Made by a program: the position numbers and the translations under genes. The notes under the pieces were generated by a model. The model worked only from the letters and a program-made list of their open reading frames with translations. It ran no database searches and had not been told where the DNA came from. 64,000 nt of DNA, from contig QWDQ01000016.1 of NCBI GenBank assembly GCA_003868215.1, positions 62,001 to 126,000 on the forward strand. The letters are read 5' to 3'. Numbering within the stretch: the first letter of the stretch is position 1; each line of letters starts with the position of its first letter. This document shows positions 20,941 to 31,635 of this stretch, one piece after another. Source of the stretch: Pseudophaeomoniella oleicola (Eukaryota > Ascomycota > Eurotiomycetes > Phaeomoniellales > Phaeomoniellaceae).

Positions 20941-22931
20941 TCAACGCTTCCTTTCACCACCTTGCTTCTTGTCACAATCTTTAGTATAACCAGTGAGGTG
21001 TTGCAGAGCGGTATCAGCTACGTCTTTGTCCCGGAATACTAGAGACGCTTCCTTTGTGGATTTTCCTTCTTTTGGGGCGCCGATGAGGATGTGCCAGGAG
21101 GAGGACTTGCTGCTGCTGCTACTGCTGCTACTGCCGCCGCCGCCCCCACCGCTGCTGTTGTATCCGGTCTTTTTGGTGATGGTGAGCTTGTTAGGACCGG
21201 GAGGTTCGATGGGTATCTCTAAGTCGGGTGAATCGATTCGTTCGTCATACAGGAGTACGAATGCTTTGTTGTCCTTTTTCGTGGTTGTGATTGCCATGTT
21301 GAATTGTTTTGATCTGGTGGAGGTTTTCTTGTTGGTGATGATCTCGAGTTGGGCCCGGATACCAAGACTGACCTTGGCGTTGTATTGGTCGCGGGTTTTG
21401 CTGGTCGATGATGTCGAGGTTGTTTCGGAGGACTTAGATACCGATACCGCTTGGTCTTTCTCTCTGCGTGGTAGGCCGACTACAGAGCCACGACCATGGA
21501 CTTCCTTCTGAAGGCTTGAAGCAACAGTTTTGTCCTCATCATTCGGTATAAGGCGGTCATCGTCATACGGTTGCTCCATGTCGTCACATTTCTCGTCAAC
21601 CTTGTCATCGTAAGAAGGCTCTGTATCATAGCCCTGCTGCTCGTCAACCGCATCAGCACACCTACCTTTGCCTTTTGACTTCGTCTTTACGAGATTCTTT
21701 GTCTTTGTATGATCCATCAAGGCATTCAATTCTCCGTTATGCATCATGATCGTGAGTATATCCTTTAGTTTCAGCATCAAAGAAAGTAAGACCGCAGACA
21801 GGTCCTCCATGTGAAGGGCTTTGTCAGTCCTGAATGGGCCATACTGGACCAAGTAAAGAAATGGTTGAGATTCGTCTTGACCTGAATTGAGGTATTCGAC
21901 ATATGATTCATCGAAGTCGGCGAACGTTAGGTAGAACTCGTTGTAGTCTTGAGATAGGAGTAAGGGACTGACAAAAGTATAATCAATTCGGCGCTGGTAA
22001 TGATGTTATCGTAAAAGTCATGCACCTACCTCCATCCATGCTGTTTCAACTTCAACAGTAATTCACCATGTCTATTGATCCATGCAACCATTTCGGCGGT
22101 TTCCTGCCAATGTGTTGTAGCCGAATGATGACGCAGGTATGGTTTGACTTCTATGATAGCGTATATGAATCCGAGGAAGTCTTGCAGATACCCGTCCGTT
22201 CTTGCTTCGTATGTATTCTCAGCTGTCTTGCCTTTGATATGAAATACAAATCGTTTTCGGGCTATGGACCAATGGAGACCGAGCCCTTCGAGACTGAAAG
22301 CCAGACTGGTGCAGAAGTTGATGCATGCTGCATTTACGATCTGCTCATCATTGGTTTGATGTTTCAATGCGCTCGGAGGTAGAAAGTCGTCATCATCGTC
22401 GACAACATGACCGCGACGACCGAAGGGGCTCTGATCCAAATCTTCGACGCCACAGGCGTTTTTGCCCTTTGCGTTTGGTACTGGTCTTGGCCTCAACTCG
22501 CGTTCGTAGACTATCACGTTTTCAGAGACCTTTGCGCTCTCGTGAAATAAAACATCCAGTTGGGAATACCTGACAAGCTGAAATGTGCAGTTCTTCAAGT
22601 GGAAAGGCCGGTCATTGAGTGCGACCGAGTCATCATGGAGAGATGCGATGTACCGGTTGAAGTCATCATGGGATTCCATATGCTTCCTGGCTCTAGCAAT
22701 GTACTGCTTTGATAGCAGCTTTGAGCTGTCTTGCAAACTTCGTCCATCCTTCACCATCCGAATAGCTCGTAATGCGAAATATTGGTCTCTTGTAACTCCT
22801 GAACTAGACTTCAGTGTCATCTGACTCAACCTCTTTTTCAAAATCTTAGCATATTCATATTGCCACCTTTCCTCTGTGTCAGGCAGATTCCTAGGACTAA
22901 TGACCGTGTCCCGGGGTTTATTTCCTGTCAT
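20941..22931 (-). CDS. PD-(D/E)XK nuclease-like fungal protein with Ser/Gly linker
   Basis: Exons 22931-22030 and 21967-20941; the 62-nt intron 21968-22029 (GTAGGT...TGTCAG) joins GW to SPLLLSQDYNEFY in phase. The product is about 642 aa from the first ATG. A GTG nine bases upstream and a further 5' exon cannot be excluded. Around residues 240-285 the order is TYEARTDGYL, then AIIEVKPYLR, then WQETAEMVAWI. This gives Asp246, Glu261-Val-Lys263 and Gln276, the D...E-x-K...Q arrangement of the restriction-endonuclease-like fold. A conserved YLTFADFDESYVEYL and FLYLVQYGPF segment follows. Downstream are an acidic Lys-rich stretch, a GGGGGG plus poly-Ser linker (encoded near 21110-21160) and a short C-terminal domain with WHILIGAPKEGKS. 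Catalytic function is inference. The family is expanded in filamentous ascomycetes and largely undescribed. The gene lies convergent with paralogue 1 and divergent from paralogue 2. Confidence 0.72.
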
Positions 22932-23664
22932 CGTGCTCACGGCAATGTCAGCAGAGAGAATATCAGCACACTCTCACCGTTATCAAAACCCTTTCAGCCT
23001 TTGATAGGGCAGCAGTAACAGTCAGTAGACATCCCAGTGCCAAATAGTAAGGCGTATGAATAGCACTCACGCAGGAAAACCACCGGGTGATTTGTCTCTT
23101 CAATCTGAAAGCCATCTTCATAAAGCTGGTTGCACAGAAGTTACTTGTGTGACAGCAACAAACGGACAGCCCCGAGTGCAATAGCATTGTGTAACAGCCG
23201 AGGCCAGTACACTAAAATGCCTTCGATACAAGGCTTAGAGGAGCAAGACCTACAAACCTCGTGCAGCCCATCTCTGCTACGAGGAAATGGTGGGAAATCC
23301 TAGTATTGACGGTCTGGGACACGTAGCATGGCAGATCACCAGAACTCGGAGGACATATCAATAGCACATCACATTCACAGCAAAATGGACGATACATGTT
23401 GTAGAGAATCATGATGAGACTTCCAAAACATTACCCGATGTGGTTTCATAGACCGAGGCTTGGCGTCGCCCGGTGTTACTGTGTGACGGTGACATAGTAA
23501 TTACGGTATTGTGTCACATAACAACGATCAACGACAACATAACAGGGCGAACACAACTACTAACAGGCGACATAAATACCTAGCATCATCCCTTCATGCC
23601 GTGAGGATCCAATATTCCAATAATTCTCTCTTGACATCGAAGTTGGATCTCCATTACTTTCAAA
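22932..23664. other. Divergent promoter region between the PD-(D/E)XK-like gene and island paralogue 2
   Basis: 733 bp between two divergent starts. Short frames here have no motif. It is AT-rich near 23500-23660 and ends in the leader of paralogue 2. A shared bidirectional promoter is possible. Confidence 0.5.
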
Positions 23665-24701
23665 ATGCAACGCCACTCCGCCACAGCAGCTCAGAGAGGA
23701 CGAGAGCAGGGATATCAGGATCTCGGAGAGCTGTTGAAGACCACCAAGAGCTCCTCATCCCATGATATAGACCAAAAAGCAGCTCAAGTATTGAGCATTC
23801 GTATCGACCCTTTTCACCTGTCTGAAGAGAATCTTTATGATGGAAAGCGTTTCTTTCAGTCCGACCGTGACGTGGAGTCTTTTGAGAGAGCTTTCGACAA
23901 GGTTCGATCTCACCTTAGAAGCTTCAATGTGTGGTACGCCAAGCAAGATATGATGCACCACATTTCTGGCTCAGTGCACATAGAACGTAATCTTATACAG
24001 TACATCCTGGAGCCGGCCAATCTGGGGACAGATGAAGCTTCGCTGATGGATGCGGCTGGTTGGGAGCTTTACGAGTAAGTCCTTTGCCTGATCTCAAATG
24101 TTCAACTTGCTGAGCGGCACTTAGTGCATGGAATGACCAGGGTTCACTCGGACTTGACTCTGATGGCAATGATAACGACACCCGCTGGCGAGTTCACAGC
24201 TATTTCGAGGACTCGACCCACCAGTATCCGCATATTGCGTGTACTCTTGTCCGAATTGGCCACAACCATCCCAATATCCACCGCAGTGAGCTCATTACCA
24301 TCTTACGCATGATAAGGATGGCTATGAGAAATGAACGGAAAAGGAAGCCTCCGCATAGGAGATCCTTGATCTACCCTGTGAGTCGCGTAAATCATGATCT
24401 GTTCTAAATTGACTTTCTGACTTCGTTTTCAATTCGTTTCTAACGCAATATTTTCAACTAGGCTGCCGTATATTCAATTGTTGCTGGCCAAGCACGAGTG
24501 CTACATGCCTGGTATGAGGATCAAACCCTCAACCTCCGAGTCTCCAACTTTGTCGAAATCGCGGAAGATAAATTAGAGAACGTCAAGCTATACCTTCGCT
24601 GGATGATGAGTAAACCCGTCATTGAAAATGGACAGTGTGTATCCGACTCTCAGACTTCAGACTCCGAAAGTTGCTCCGACTCATCTTCCACCGAAGAGTA
24701 G
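23665..24701 (+). CDS. Uncharacterised fungal protein, island paralogue 2
   Basis: Exons 23665-24074, 24125-24377 and 24462-24701 encode 300 aa. Introns are 50 nt (GTAAGT...CTTAG) and 84 nt (GTGAGT...AACTAG). The layout and splice phases match the gene at 19516, including the 253-nt middle exon. Shared blocks are FERAFDKVRSHL, AGWELYE, HIACTLVRIGH, SELITILRMIRMAM, VYSIVAGQARVLHAWYE and LYLRWMMSKPV. The N-terminus (MQRHSATAAQRG) and the Ser/Asp/Glu-rich C-terminus (SDSESCSDSSSTEE) differ from paralogue 1, so divergence is concentrated at the ends. The function is unknown. A dispersed duplication around the nuclease-like gene is the simplest reading, although insertion of the nuclease-like gene into a tandem pair is equally possible. 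Confidence 0.78.
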
Positions 24702-24719
24702 GTGCGCCTCCTCTCAACG

Positions 24720-24777
<58 letters not shown>

Positions 24778-26139
24778 GCTTGGTTTCACTACTCTCCACG
24801 TTCCTACCATCTATTCCGGACCATAACCCCGTCTTCTTCAGGCAGAATCACCCACTACAACTGCAGTCTAGACGCACCGCAAGACAACCTCAGCCTTTCC
24901 TGGTGTTTTGACATTTGCCTCTCACCTCGCGTACTCCGAGCATAACATATCATGAGTCCCTAGCCTTTGACTCCGTCCGCTTCCACGAAGAACACACTCG
25001 ATGCCGACGTACCTACAGCGCCGCTTTCATCTGGGGTTTTCTTTTGGGTTTATCACACGCATGAGCGGCGGCGTTAATTTCTCATTTCTTTTTTTTACAC
25101 CATCATTCCAGCAAGGCGAATCCAGGCTTTCTCACAGGAAAAGGCGCATCGACCGGACCATTTCAATGGTTCTACATCTTGTACCATCACGACACTGAAG
25201 ATACCCCTCCAACAATGAGCGTTGCGTTTGGACTGGAGTCAACGTTTTGAATTTCCTATCATTAGCATCGTCACACATCGAAATCCCTTGAGATACCTTT
25301 TAGGATACTTCTTGGAGATCTTCGAGAACGGCATTTCGGACTTTTTCTTTTCTCGATTTCTTTCTACGACACATCAGATAGGTACATAGTTACCCCCCAA
25401 ATCAGGATTGAACTAATTGATTCTGGGATTATGACTGTAATGGAAGATCTCATCTATGCTCGTCGTTACGTCTTCAGATACCCCTCGAAACACTTTATCC
25501 TTGCTGTCTCTCTCGAAAAAAATTTCAAACCTCTTCATGAATTACGCCTTGTTCCTTTCTCCATCCCATCCCATCATATCAGATAGATACAAACTGAACG
25601 AAGATCCGATTAACCGTCTCGCTAGGTAGGCAGGTACCTAGGTATACTTCGTTCCTCCTTCCTTTTGTTGTCCTTTCTGCTGCGTTCTTTGGAGTGAGTC
25701 GGCACATTGGTATCGGCATGACTGCAGCAAGCCGTATGTATACAAGTCGGCAAAGTGAGAGACAAGGAGGTATGTTCCAGCTGCTTAGATATAGGGGGTG
25801 GTACAACATTGGATTTGTGTATGGAGAAAAAGGAAGAGGCTGTCAAAACCGGTTTATTGGAGAGAAAACGTATTAATGTTTATACCAATACCCTGCGTAA
25901 CACCAGACGCAGATATCTTTACAGTGTAATATGCGACACCGTTATAGGTGGCGGCAGTGTTTCGCTAGCTGTGATAGGGATTTTGAACGAAAGGAAAAAA
26001 AAGAGGAAAAGTACTGTGCAATTCGTGAGTGTTCCAACATAACCCATAAACATAATGGCAATCCTTGCACAAAGCAGACATCAATCCATCTCCACCAACG
26101 CCGATACCCTAGACAATCCAACGTATTACCATGGGTCAT
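24702..26139. other. Convergent intergenic 1.4 kb with CT/CA microsatellite
   Basis: No gene recognised. Short frames at 25579-26042 lie in the RNR1 3' flank and carry no motif. The microsatellite at 24721-24776 is listed separately. Confidence 0.55.
24721..24776 (+). repeat. Compound microsatellite (TC)n(AC)n
   Basis: About 26 bases of alternating TC pass directly into about 30 bases of alternating AC, just after the stop codon of island paralogue 2. It is likely to be length-variable between strains. Confidence 0.9.
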
Positions 26140-29080
26140 CTAACCACTGCACATCTCACAAGCCCCTGGGTTATCGATCGAGCCTAGTGGATTCGTTAGC
26201 GGAGTGCACATTTGCCCTAAGGAGGAGACTTACATTGGAGAACTTGTTGGGCGTAGATGTCTCCCTCACGATCCTCACTCTCATTGTGTTCATCTTCCTC
26301 CTGAGGTCGCTTGGCACCAATGGACTCGACGTCTCTGGGCGTACCAGCTGGTTCTGTAGCAAGTAGCTTAGGGGATCCTTCAGTGCTATCGTTGGACACG
26401 ACTCTCTTCATGGTCGCAGACACGAAAGGTTTGTTCTCTGTGGTCGGTGGAGGGGTGGCAGTTGGCGTTGGAACACCGTTCATACTCGTCGCTGACCCTT
26501 GAGGTGGCTTCTGAGTATACATCGGTGGAGGACCAGGAGTTCTATTGATTGATCCGTAACCCGATGAGATAGCTCTCTTCTGAGAAGGAGCAGATCTGTC
26601 CCGAGCAATGTTGGTGTCGGCGACTTTGAGGGCTTCTTGGTCGACAGTGAACTGAATTGGCGCAGCAGCGGCCATGGTACGCAAGTAGTACATTCCAGTC
26701 TTGAGTCCGAGTTTCCAGCCAGCAAAGTGCATGGATGTGATCTTGCCCATGGTTGGCTCCTTCATGTGGATGTTCAATGACTGGGACTGGTCAATGAAAG
26801 CACCACGGTCAGCAGCCATCTGCACGATAGTACGTTGGCTGATTTCCCAAACAGTCTTGTACAACGCCTTGATATCTGAAGGGATGTTAGGGATGTTCTG
26901 GATGGAGCCACCCTCGGCGACAATTCGGTTCTTCATATTGTCCGACCAAAGACCCAGATCAACGAGATCTCTCAACAGATACGGGTTAACAATCTGGAAC
27001 TCTCCAGCCAAAACACGACGCGAATAGATGTTGGAAGTGTATGGCTCGAAGCATTCATTATTGCCAAGAATCTGAGATGTGGATGCAGTTGGCATTGGAG
27101 CAACGAGAAGCGAATTGCGGACACCATTCTTGGCAATATCGCCCTTCAGGCTCTCCCAGTCCCATAAGTCGGTTGGCTTAACGTTCCACATGTCGTATTG
27201 GAGAATACCCTGCGAAATTGGAGAGCCTTCATAAGTCTCGTAAGTGCCTTGCTCCTGGGCAAGCTGGCAAGACATGGTCAAAGCAGCATGGTAGATGGTT
27301 TCGAAAATTTGAATATTGAGCTGACGGGCTTCAGGAGAGTCAAAGGGTAGACGAAGCTTCAGGAAAGCATCTGCAAGACCTTGGACACCAAGGCCGATTG
27401 GCCGGTGGCGGAAGTTGTTCTTGCGTGCCTCCGGAACTGGGTAGTAGTTGATATCGATGATCCGATTGAGATTGCGAGTTACAACTTGAACAACGCGGTG
27501 CAATTCGCCAAAGTCATATTCGCCGTTCTTCTCATCAACGAAAGCTGGAAGGGAGAGAGATGCCAAGTTGCAGACAGCAACTTCGTCGGGAGCTGTGAAT
27601 TCAATAATCTCCGTGCACAGGTTGGAGCTGCGAATGGTACCCAAGTTCTTTTGGTTGCTCTTGCGGTTGCAAGCATCCTTGTAGAGCATGAATGGGTTAC
27701 CGGTCTCAACTTGTGCTTCCAAAATAGCATACCACAGCTTCTGGGCTTTCATTGTTTTGCGGCCACGACCCTCCTGTTCATACTTGGTGAACAAGGCCTC
27801 GAACTCGTCACCGTAGACATCAGCAAGGCCTGGAGCCTCGTTGGGGCAGAAGAGAGTCCAATCTTGGTTCTTCTCGACACGCTTCATGAATAGATCTGGA
27901 ATCCACAAAGCATAGAATAGGTCACGGGCTCGGACTTCTTCTTTGCCATGGTTCTTTCGGAGGTCGAGAAACTCGAAGACATCTGCATGCCACGGTTCGA
28001 GATAGATGGCGAAAGCACCCGGGCGCTTGTTACCACCCTGATCAACGTATCTAGCGGTGTTGTTGAAGACACGAAGCATTGGAACAAGACCATTGGACGA
28101 ACCGTTGGTGCCACCAATGTAGGATCCAGTCGCTCTAATACGGTGAATGTTCAAACCAATACCACCAGCGGTCTTCGAAATCAAGGCGCATGTCTTCAAC
28201 GTATCGTAAATACCCTCGATACTGTCTTCTTTCATGTCAATCAAGAAACAAGATGACATTTGTGGTTGTGGTGTACCAGCATTGAACAATGTTGGTGAAG
28301 CATGGGTAAACGTCTTGAGTGACAAGAGATTGTATGTCTCGAGAACACGGTCAATATCATCTCCCCAGATGCCAACAGCAACACGCATGAGCAAATGCTG
28401 TGGTCTCTCGGCAGGCTTGTTCCCAATCTTGAGCAAATATGATCTTTCCAGGGTTTTAAACCCAAAATATTGGTAGTTAAAGTCACGGTCATAGACAATC
28501 GCAGAGTTGAACTCGTCTTCGTGCTTCATCACACACTCATATGTTTCCTTGCTAATCATCGGAGCATGCTTCCCGTTCTTGGGATTGATATAATGGAATA
28601 ACTTGTCGATGACTTTGGAAAAGACCTTCTCGGTCTGCTTGTGCAGATTGGAGACCGCAATACGCGCCGCTAGATCAGCATATTGAGGATGGGTGATTGT
28701 CATATATGCGGCAGTCTCAGCAGCCTAGTCGGTCGTCAGCGCAATCGGTGGCATAAATGGCGCAGAGGACTCACCAAGTTGTCGAGTTCGACCGTGGTGA
28801 CACCTTGGTACACCCCAGAGATGACCTTTTGTGTGATAGCAGCAGGGTCAACATAATTAGGATCGAGCCCATAGCATAGCCGTGCTACACGAGCCGTGAT
28901 CTTGTCGAATTGGACACGCTCCTTGCGGCCGTCTATAGGAAGGGACAGTCAGCCACAGAACTGTGGACGCGGTACCAACGCGCAGCGAGTATCACGGTCA
29001 ATCGCAGAAGGCCATAGATACTCTGGTGATGAAGCTCGGAGGGTTGATGAGAGTGACATACCTCGTTTGACAACATACAT
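26140..29080 (-). CDS. RNR1: Ribonucleoside-diphosphate reductase large subunit
   Basis: Exons 29080-29062, 28932-28775, 28724-26234 and 26183-26140 encode 903 aa. The 19-nt first exon encodes MYVVKR. Introns are 129, 50 and 50 nt. It reduces NDPs to dNDPs with the small subunit. The N-terminal ATP-cone starts at [22 protein letters not shown]. The core shows [17 protein letters not shown] (first redox Cys), [65 protein letters not shown] (thiyl Cys in NLCTE, second redox Cys in CNLASL), and [19 protein letters not shown] with its catalytic NECFEP. The acidic C-terminal linker is followed by the shuttle motif, which is restored only by the last intron: LQC is joined to [13 protein letters not shown], giving the CxxC pair. 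Reading through that intron would end in KSPP and lose the CxxC. The gene is expected to be S-phase induced; see the MCB pair at 29303-29329. Confidence 0.97.
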
Positions 29081-30125
29081 CTTGACGAGTTGCAGACGAT
29101 GATAACAACCAGATGCAGTATATTATGGCAAAGGGATCGTGCTTCAAGAGCAGCACAACCTCAAAGACAGTTCAAGGTATGCCTGTATGAGCTGCCTGAG
29201 ATCTTCAATATGCTGCAAGTGTCGCGTTGTGCAGGTTGATGTAGAGGAAGGGAAATGTAGAGTGGAGGGGCTTCGTTTTAAATGGTTGCAGGGAGAAACG
29301 AGACGCGTGCGCGCAAGGGCTAGACGCGTTCCTGGACTAAGCCAGTTCTCTCTAGTCTTGTTTTTCTCCAGAAATCAATTAATCAGCGTTGGTCCGACCG
29401 ACGATGTCTGCCTGTCGTGTATAGCAACTTGCCTGTGCCGGCGAACTGTTGTCATTTCGCTTCAATGCAACGAGGTCGAAAACTTTGCGGTGACGATGCA
29501 TAATTTTTCAGTTTCTATGAGGCGTCGAATACTCTCGCGAGAAGGCCGCGTTAAAGAAAGTGGTCACATGTTATGATATCATAGTCAGTTCATCTTTGTG
29601 CCCAGTCTTGGCACTGATTCTCTACCATCCTCATCCCCGGCCTCATCCTCGACAGCTCTGGATGTGCTATACACTCTACGTACGCTGGGAATAAGAGACA
29701 TTGTAAGCTTCACAGACTACCCTTTGGCCTGTGATGTTCCAGTTGCGTTTCGCAGCGGCTTTATTCGCTTCCAGCCTTCACTTACCCCTCGATCCCATGA
29801 TATGCTCCTAGCAAGTCATCTGTGAATGAGCCAACGAAGAAGTGCCCGACAGCTCAAGTGACCTTACGGTTACACAAAGGCCAAACGCCAGGATTCCATG
29901 ACGCACATTCTCTTCCTGCCTTTTCAATGCTGTTGGGCAGTGATTCAGCTACAAGGCGGTCGTGCCTATATCCTAACGTCCTCCTTGCTTCAAGCACTTT
30001 CCCATTAGAAACTATACCATCCACGCACAGACTTCTTGCACGCCAGTCCAACAGAATATTGCTACCAAAGCATATTACACACTTAACCCCGGTTTGCATA
30101 ATACTACTTTTGTGATCGATCCAAG
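29081..30125. other. Divergent intergenic, RNR1 promoter region
   Basis: Apart from the MCB pair it shows a pyrimidine-rich segment near 29340-29370. Frames at 29139-29576 and 29598-29825 lack motifs. No gene supported. Confidence 0.5.
29303..29329. promoter_or_regulatory. Paired MCB (MluI cell-cycle box) sites upstream of RNR1
   Basis: ACGCGT at 29303-29308 and again at 29324-29329, start-to-start spacing 21 bp (two helical turns), about 220-250 bp upstream of the RNR1 ATG. In yeasts, MBF (Mbp1/Swi6 or the Cdc10 complex) binds this hexamer to drive G1/S transcription of ribonucleotide reductase. Conservation of that circuit here is inference, but the position, pairing and target fit well. 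Confidence 0.65.
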
Positions 30126-30564
30126 ATGGACACTACGGCGGAGTCCACTACGGCGAACGCTAAGGTAAACGTCGACTCCGATGTATCATCGCTGCAAGCT
30201 GAGAGAATCGCAGGGAGAAAGAACTCGGGACCCATGCTCTGGCTTTGCTCCAATAGCTCAGAGGCTTTTGGAGAAAACCGCCAAGGACGAGGCCTTGTAC
30301 AAGAGATTAAAGCAGAAAATGGATGCGAAATTAGCCGTATTTCAAGAAAAGGTAGCCAGTGCAGAAGGCTATGCATCGTGGGCAGATTACCTGAGAGGAA
30401 ATCCAGTACCGAAGGTAATCGATAACCTACGCCTATGCGATCTCCTCAACAATGCCGTCCTTGCGTTGATCAATGGACACGAATCATGGGAAGAGTTGCA
30501 GCAGTGTAAGATCGTAAACAGCGGACTATGTAAGAACACTCAGTATGACACAGCCAGGGACTGA
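30126..30564 (+). CDS. Possible small helical protein, unknown (low support)
   Basis: A two-exon model, 30126-30164 and 30214-30564, with a 49-nt intron (GTAAAC...TCGCAG), joins MDTTAESTTANAK to GERTRDPCSG in phase and gives 129 aa. The middle is strongly charged and predicted helical by eye (QRLLEKTAKDEALYKRLKQK and on to AKLAVFQEKVASAEGYASWADYL). The end (CKIVNSGLCKN...) is less convincing and may hide another intron at the GTAAG near 30508. No family is recognised. It could also be the remnant of a larger gene. Support rests on amino-acid texture and one phase-consistent intron only. Confidence 0.33.
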
Positions 30565-31523
30565 GAGTTTGAAGGTCCTCATACCATCGAAAGGAATTGT
30601 TATCTCGAATGACCATTACTGGCCTCCATAGGTAATGGTACGTCTCTCGATCATACCAAATACCATCACGATCCAAGCTATTCGGACACCGAAATCCAGA
30701 TATCGGGAGCACACTGAAATGCGAACTTGTAACGCAGATGTACCTTGGTAGATGTACTGGGACGTCGTGCATCTCTAACATGTTGATACTGTTTCAGCAC
30801 AGCACAGCGGTGATCGGATGCAGTCTACGGTTTACGTATCAATATTGATCAACCTCTGCACGTTTGGAACTGCGCTAGGAAACGGCATACTGTGGGATTC
30901 CTTAGCGGTTCTCTGAAGACCTGATTACAGAGAGCTTCGCTCGGCTGCCGAACGCGTTACCGGAGCCAAAGCAATGTCCATGAAGACTTTAAATGATTGC
31001 CTGGAAGGGGATTTCCAAGTCTGCGCTGTTTACGTGCCCCCATGGCACACTGAGTCGTCAGTTGCTCTCCTGTGGTTTATTGATTTCCGATCATTCCGGA
31101 GCAAACACGCAAAATCACGCGGAAGTAATTTTCAATGAAGAAGAGGCAACGTTCCTCCCATACCTAAATTCTCTAACATCGTCCTCATCACTGGTGACAT
31201 TCTAGACTTTCTCACTGTAGTTTGATCATATACTGACCAAATAGCGCTGGAGCCAATCCTTGCGTGGATGTCCGCAGTGAAACGTAGGCGTCAGTGGCAG
31301 AGACCGCAGAACGCAACCTGACGTAATATCTCTGTAAGGACGAATAGTTCAGAGACTCACTGAGCTTATGCGAACAAAAACTGGCCTGAAGATATTTCGA
31401 GTACAAGCGAGGTTCAATAATGAAGAAGCACTACTTTGCTTCTCCGCCGAAGTTGGGAAGCAAAAATGAACCGGTCGGGCCCACCCACAAGCGACATGAG
31501 GCTAAAGGGTCAAAAAATAAAAA
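30565..31523. other. Intergenic, no gene recognised
   Basis: Short frames on both strands without motifs. This is the 3' flank of the tRNA gene. Confidence 0.5.
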
Positions 31524-31635
31524 TGAGAAGAGTGAGACTCGAACTCACGCGGGTTGCCCCAGTAGAAAGCCGATTAAGTTTACTTAACCAAGTTGAAGCT
31601 TGAGTCTACCGCCTTAACCGCTCGGCCATCTTCCC
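31524..31635 (-). tRNA. tRNA-Leu (anticodon CAA) with 31-nt intron
   Basis: Read on the minus strand from 31635. The acceptor strand GGGAAGA pairs with TCTTCTC (one G-T pair) and is followed by discriminator A at 31524. The D arm is GCCGAGCGGTTAAGGC. The anticodon stem GTAGA pairs with TCTAC. The loop is CTCAAG, with anticodon CAA at 31602-31600. The intron 31568-31598 is inserted one base 3' of the anticodon, between positions 37 and 38, as is canonical. A long variable arm (GGG/CCC stem) marks a class II tRNA, and the T arm is GTGAG-TTCGAGT-CTCAC. In yeast, tRNA-Leu(CAA) also carries an intron of about this size. A T-rich run follows the 3' end on the transcribed strand, as expected for a Pol III terminator. 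Confidence 0.95.
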
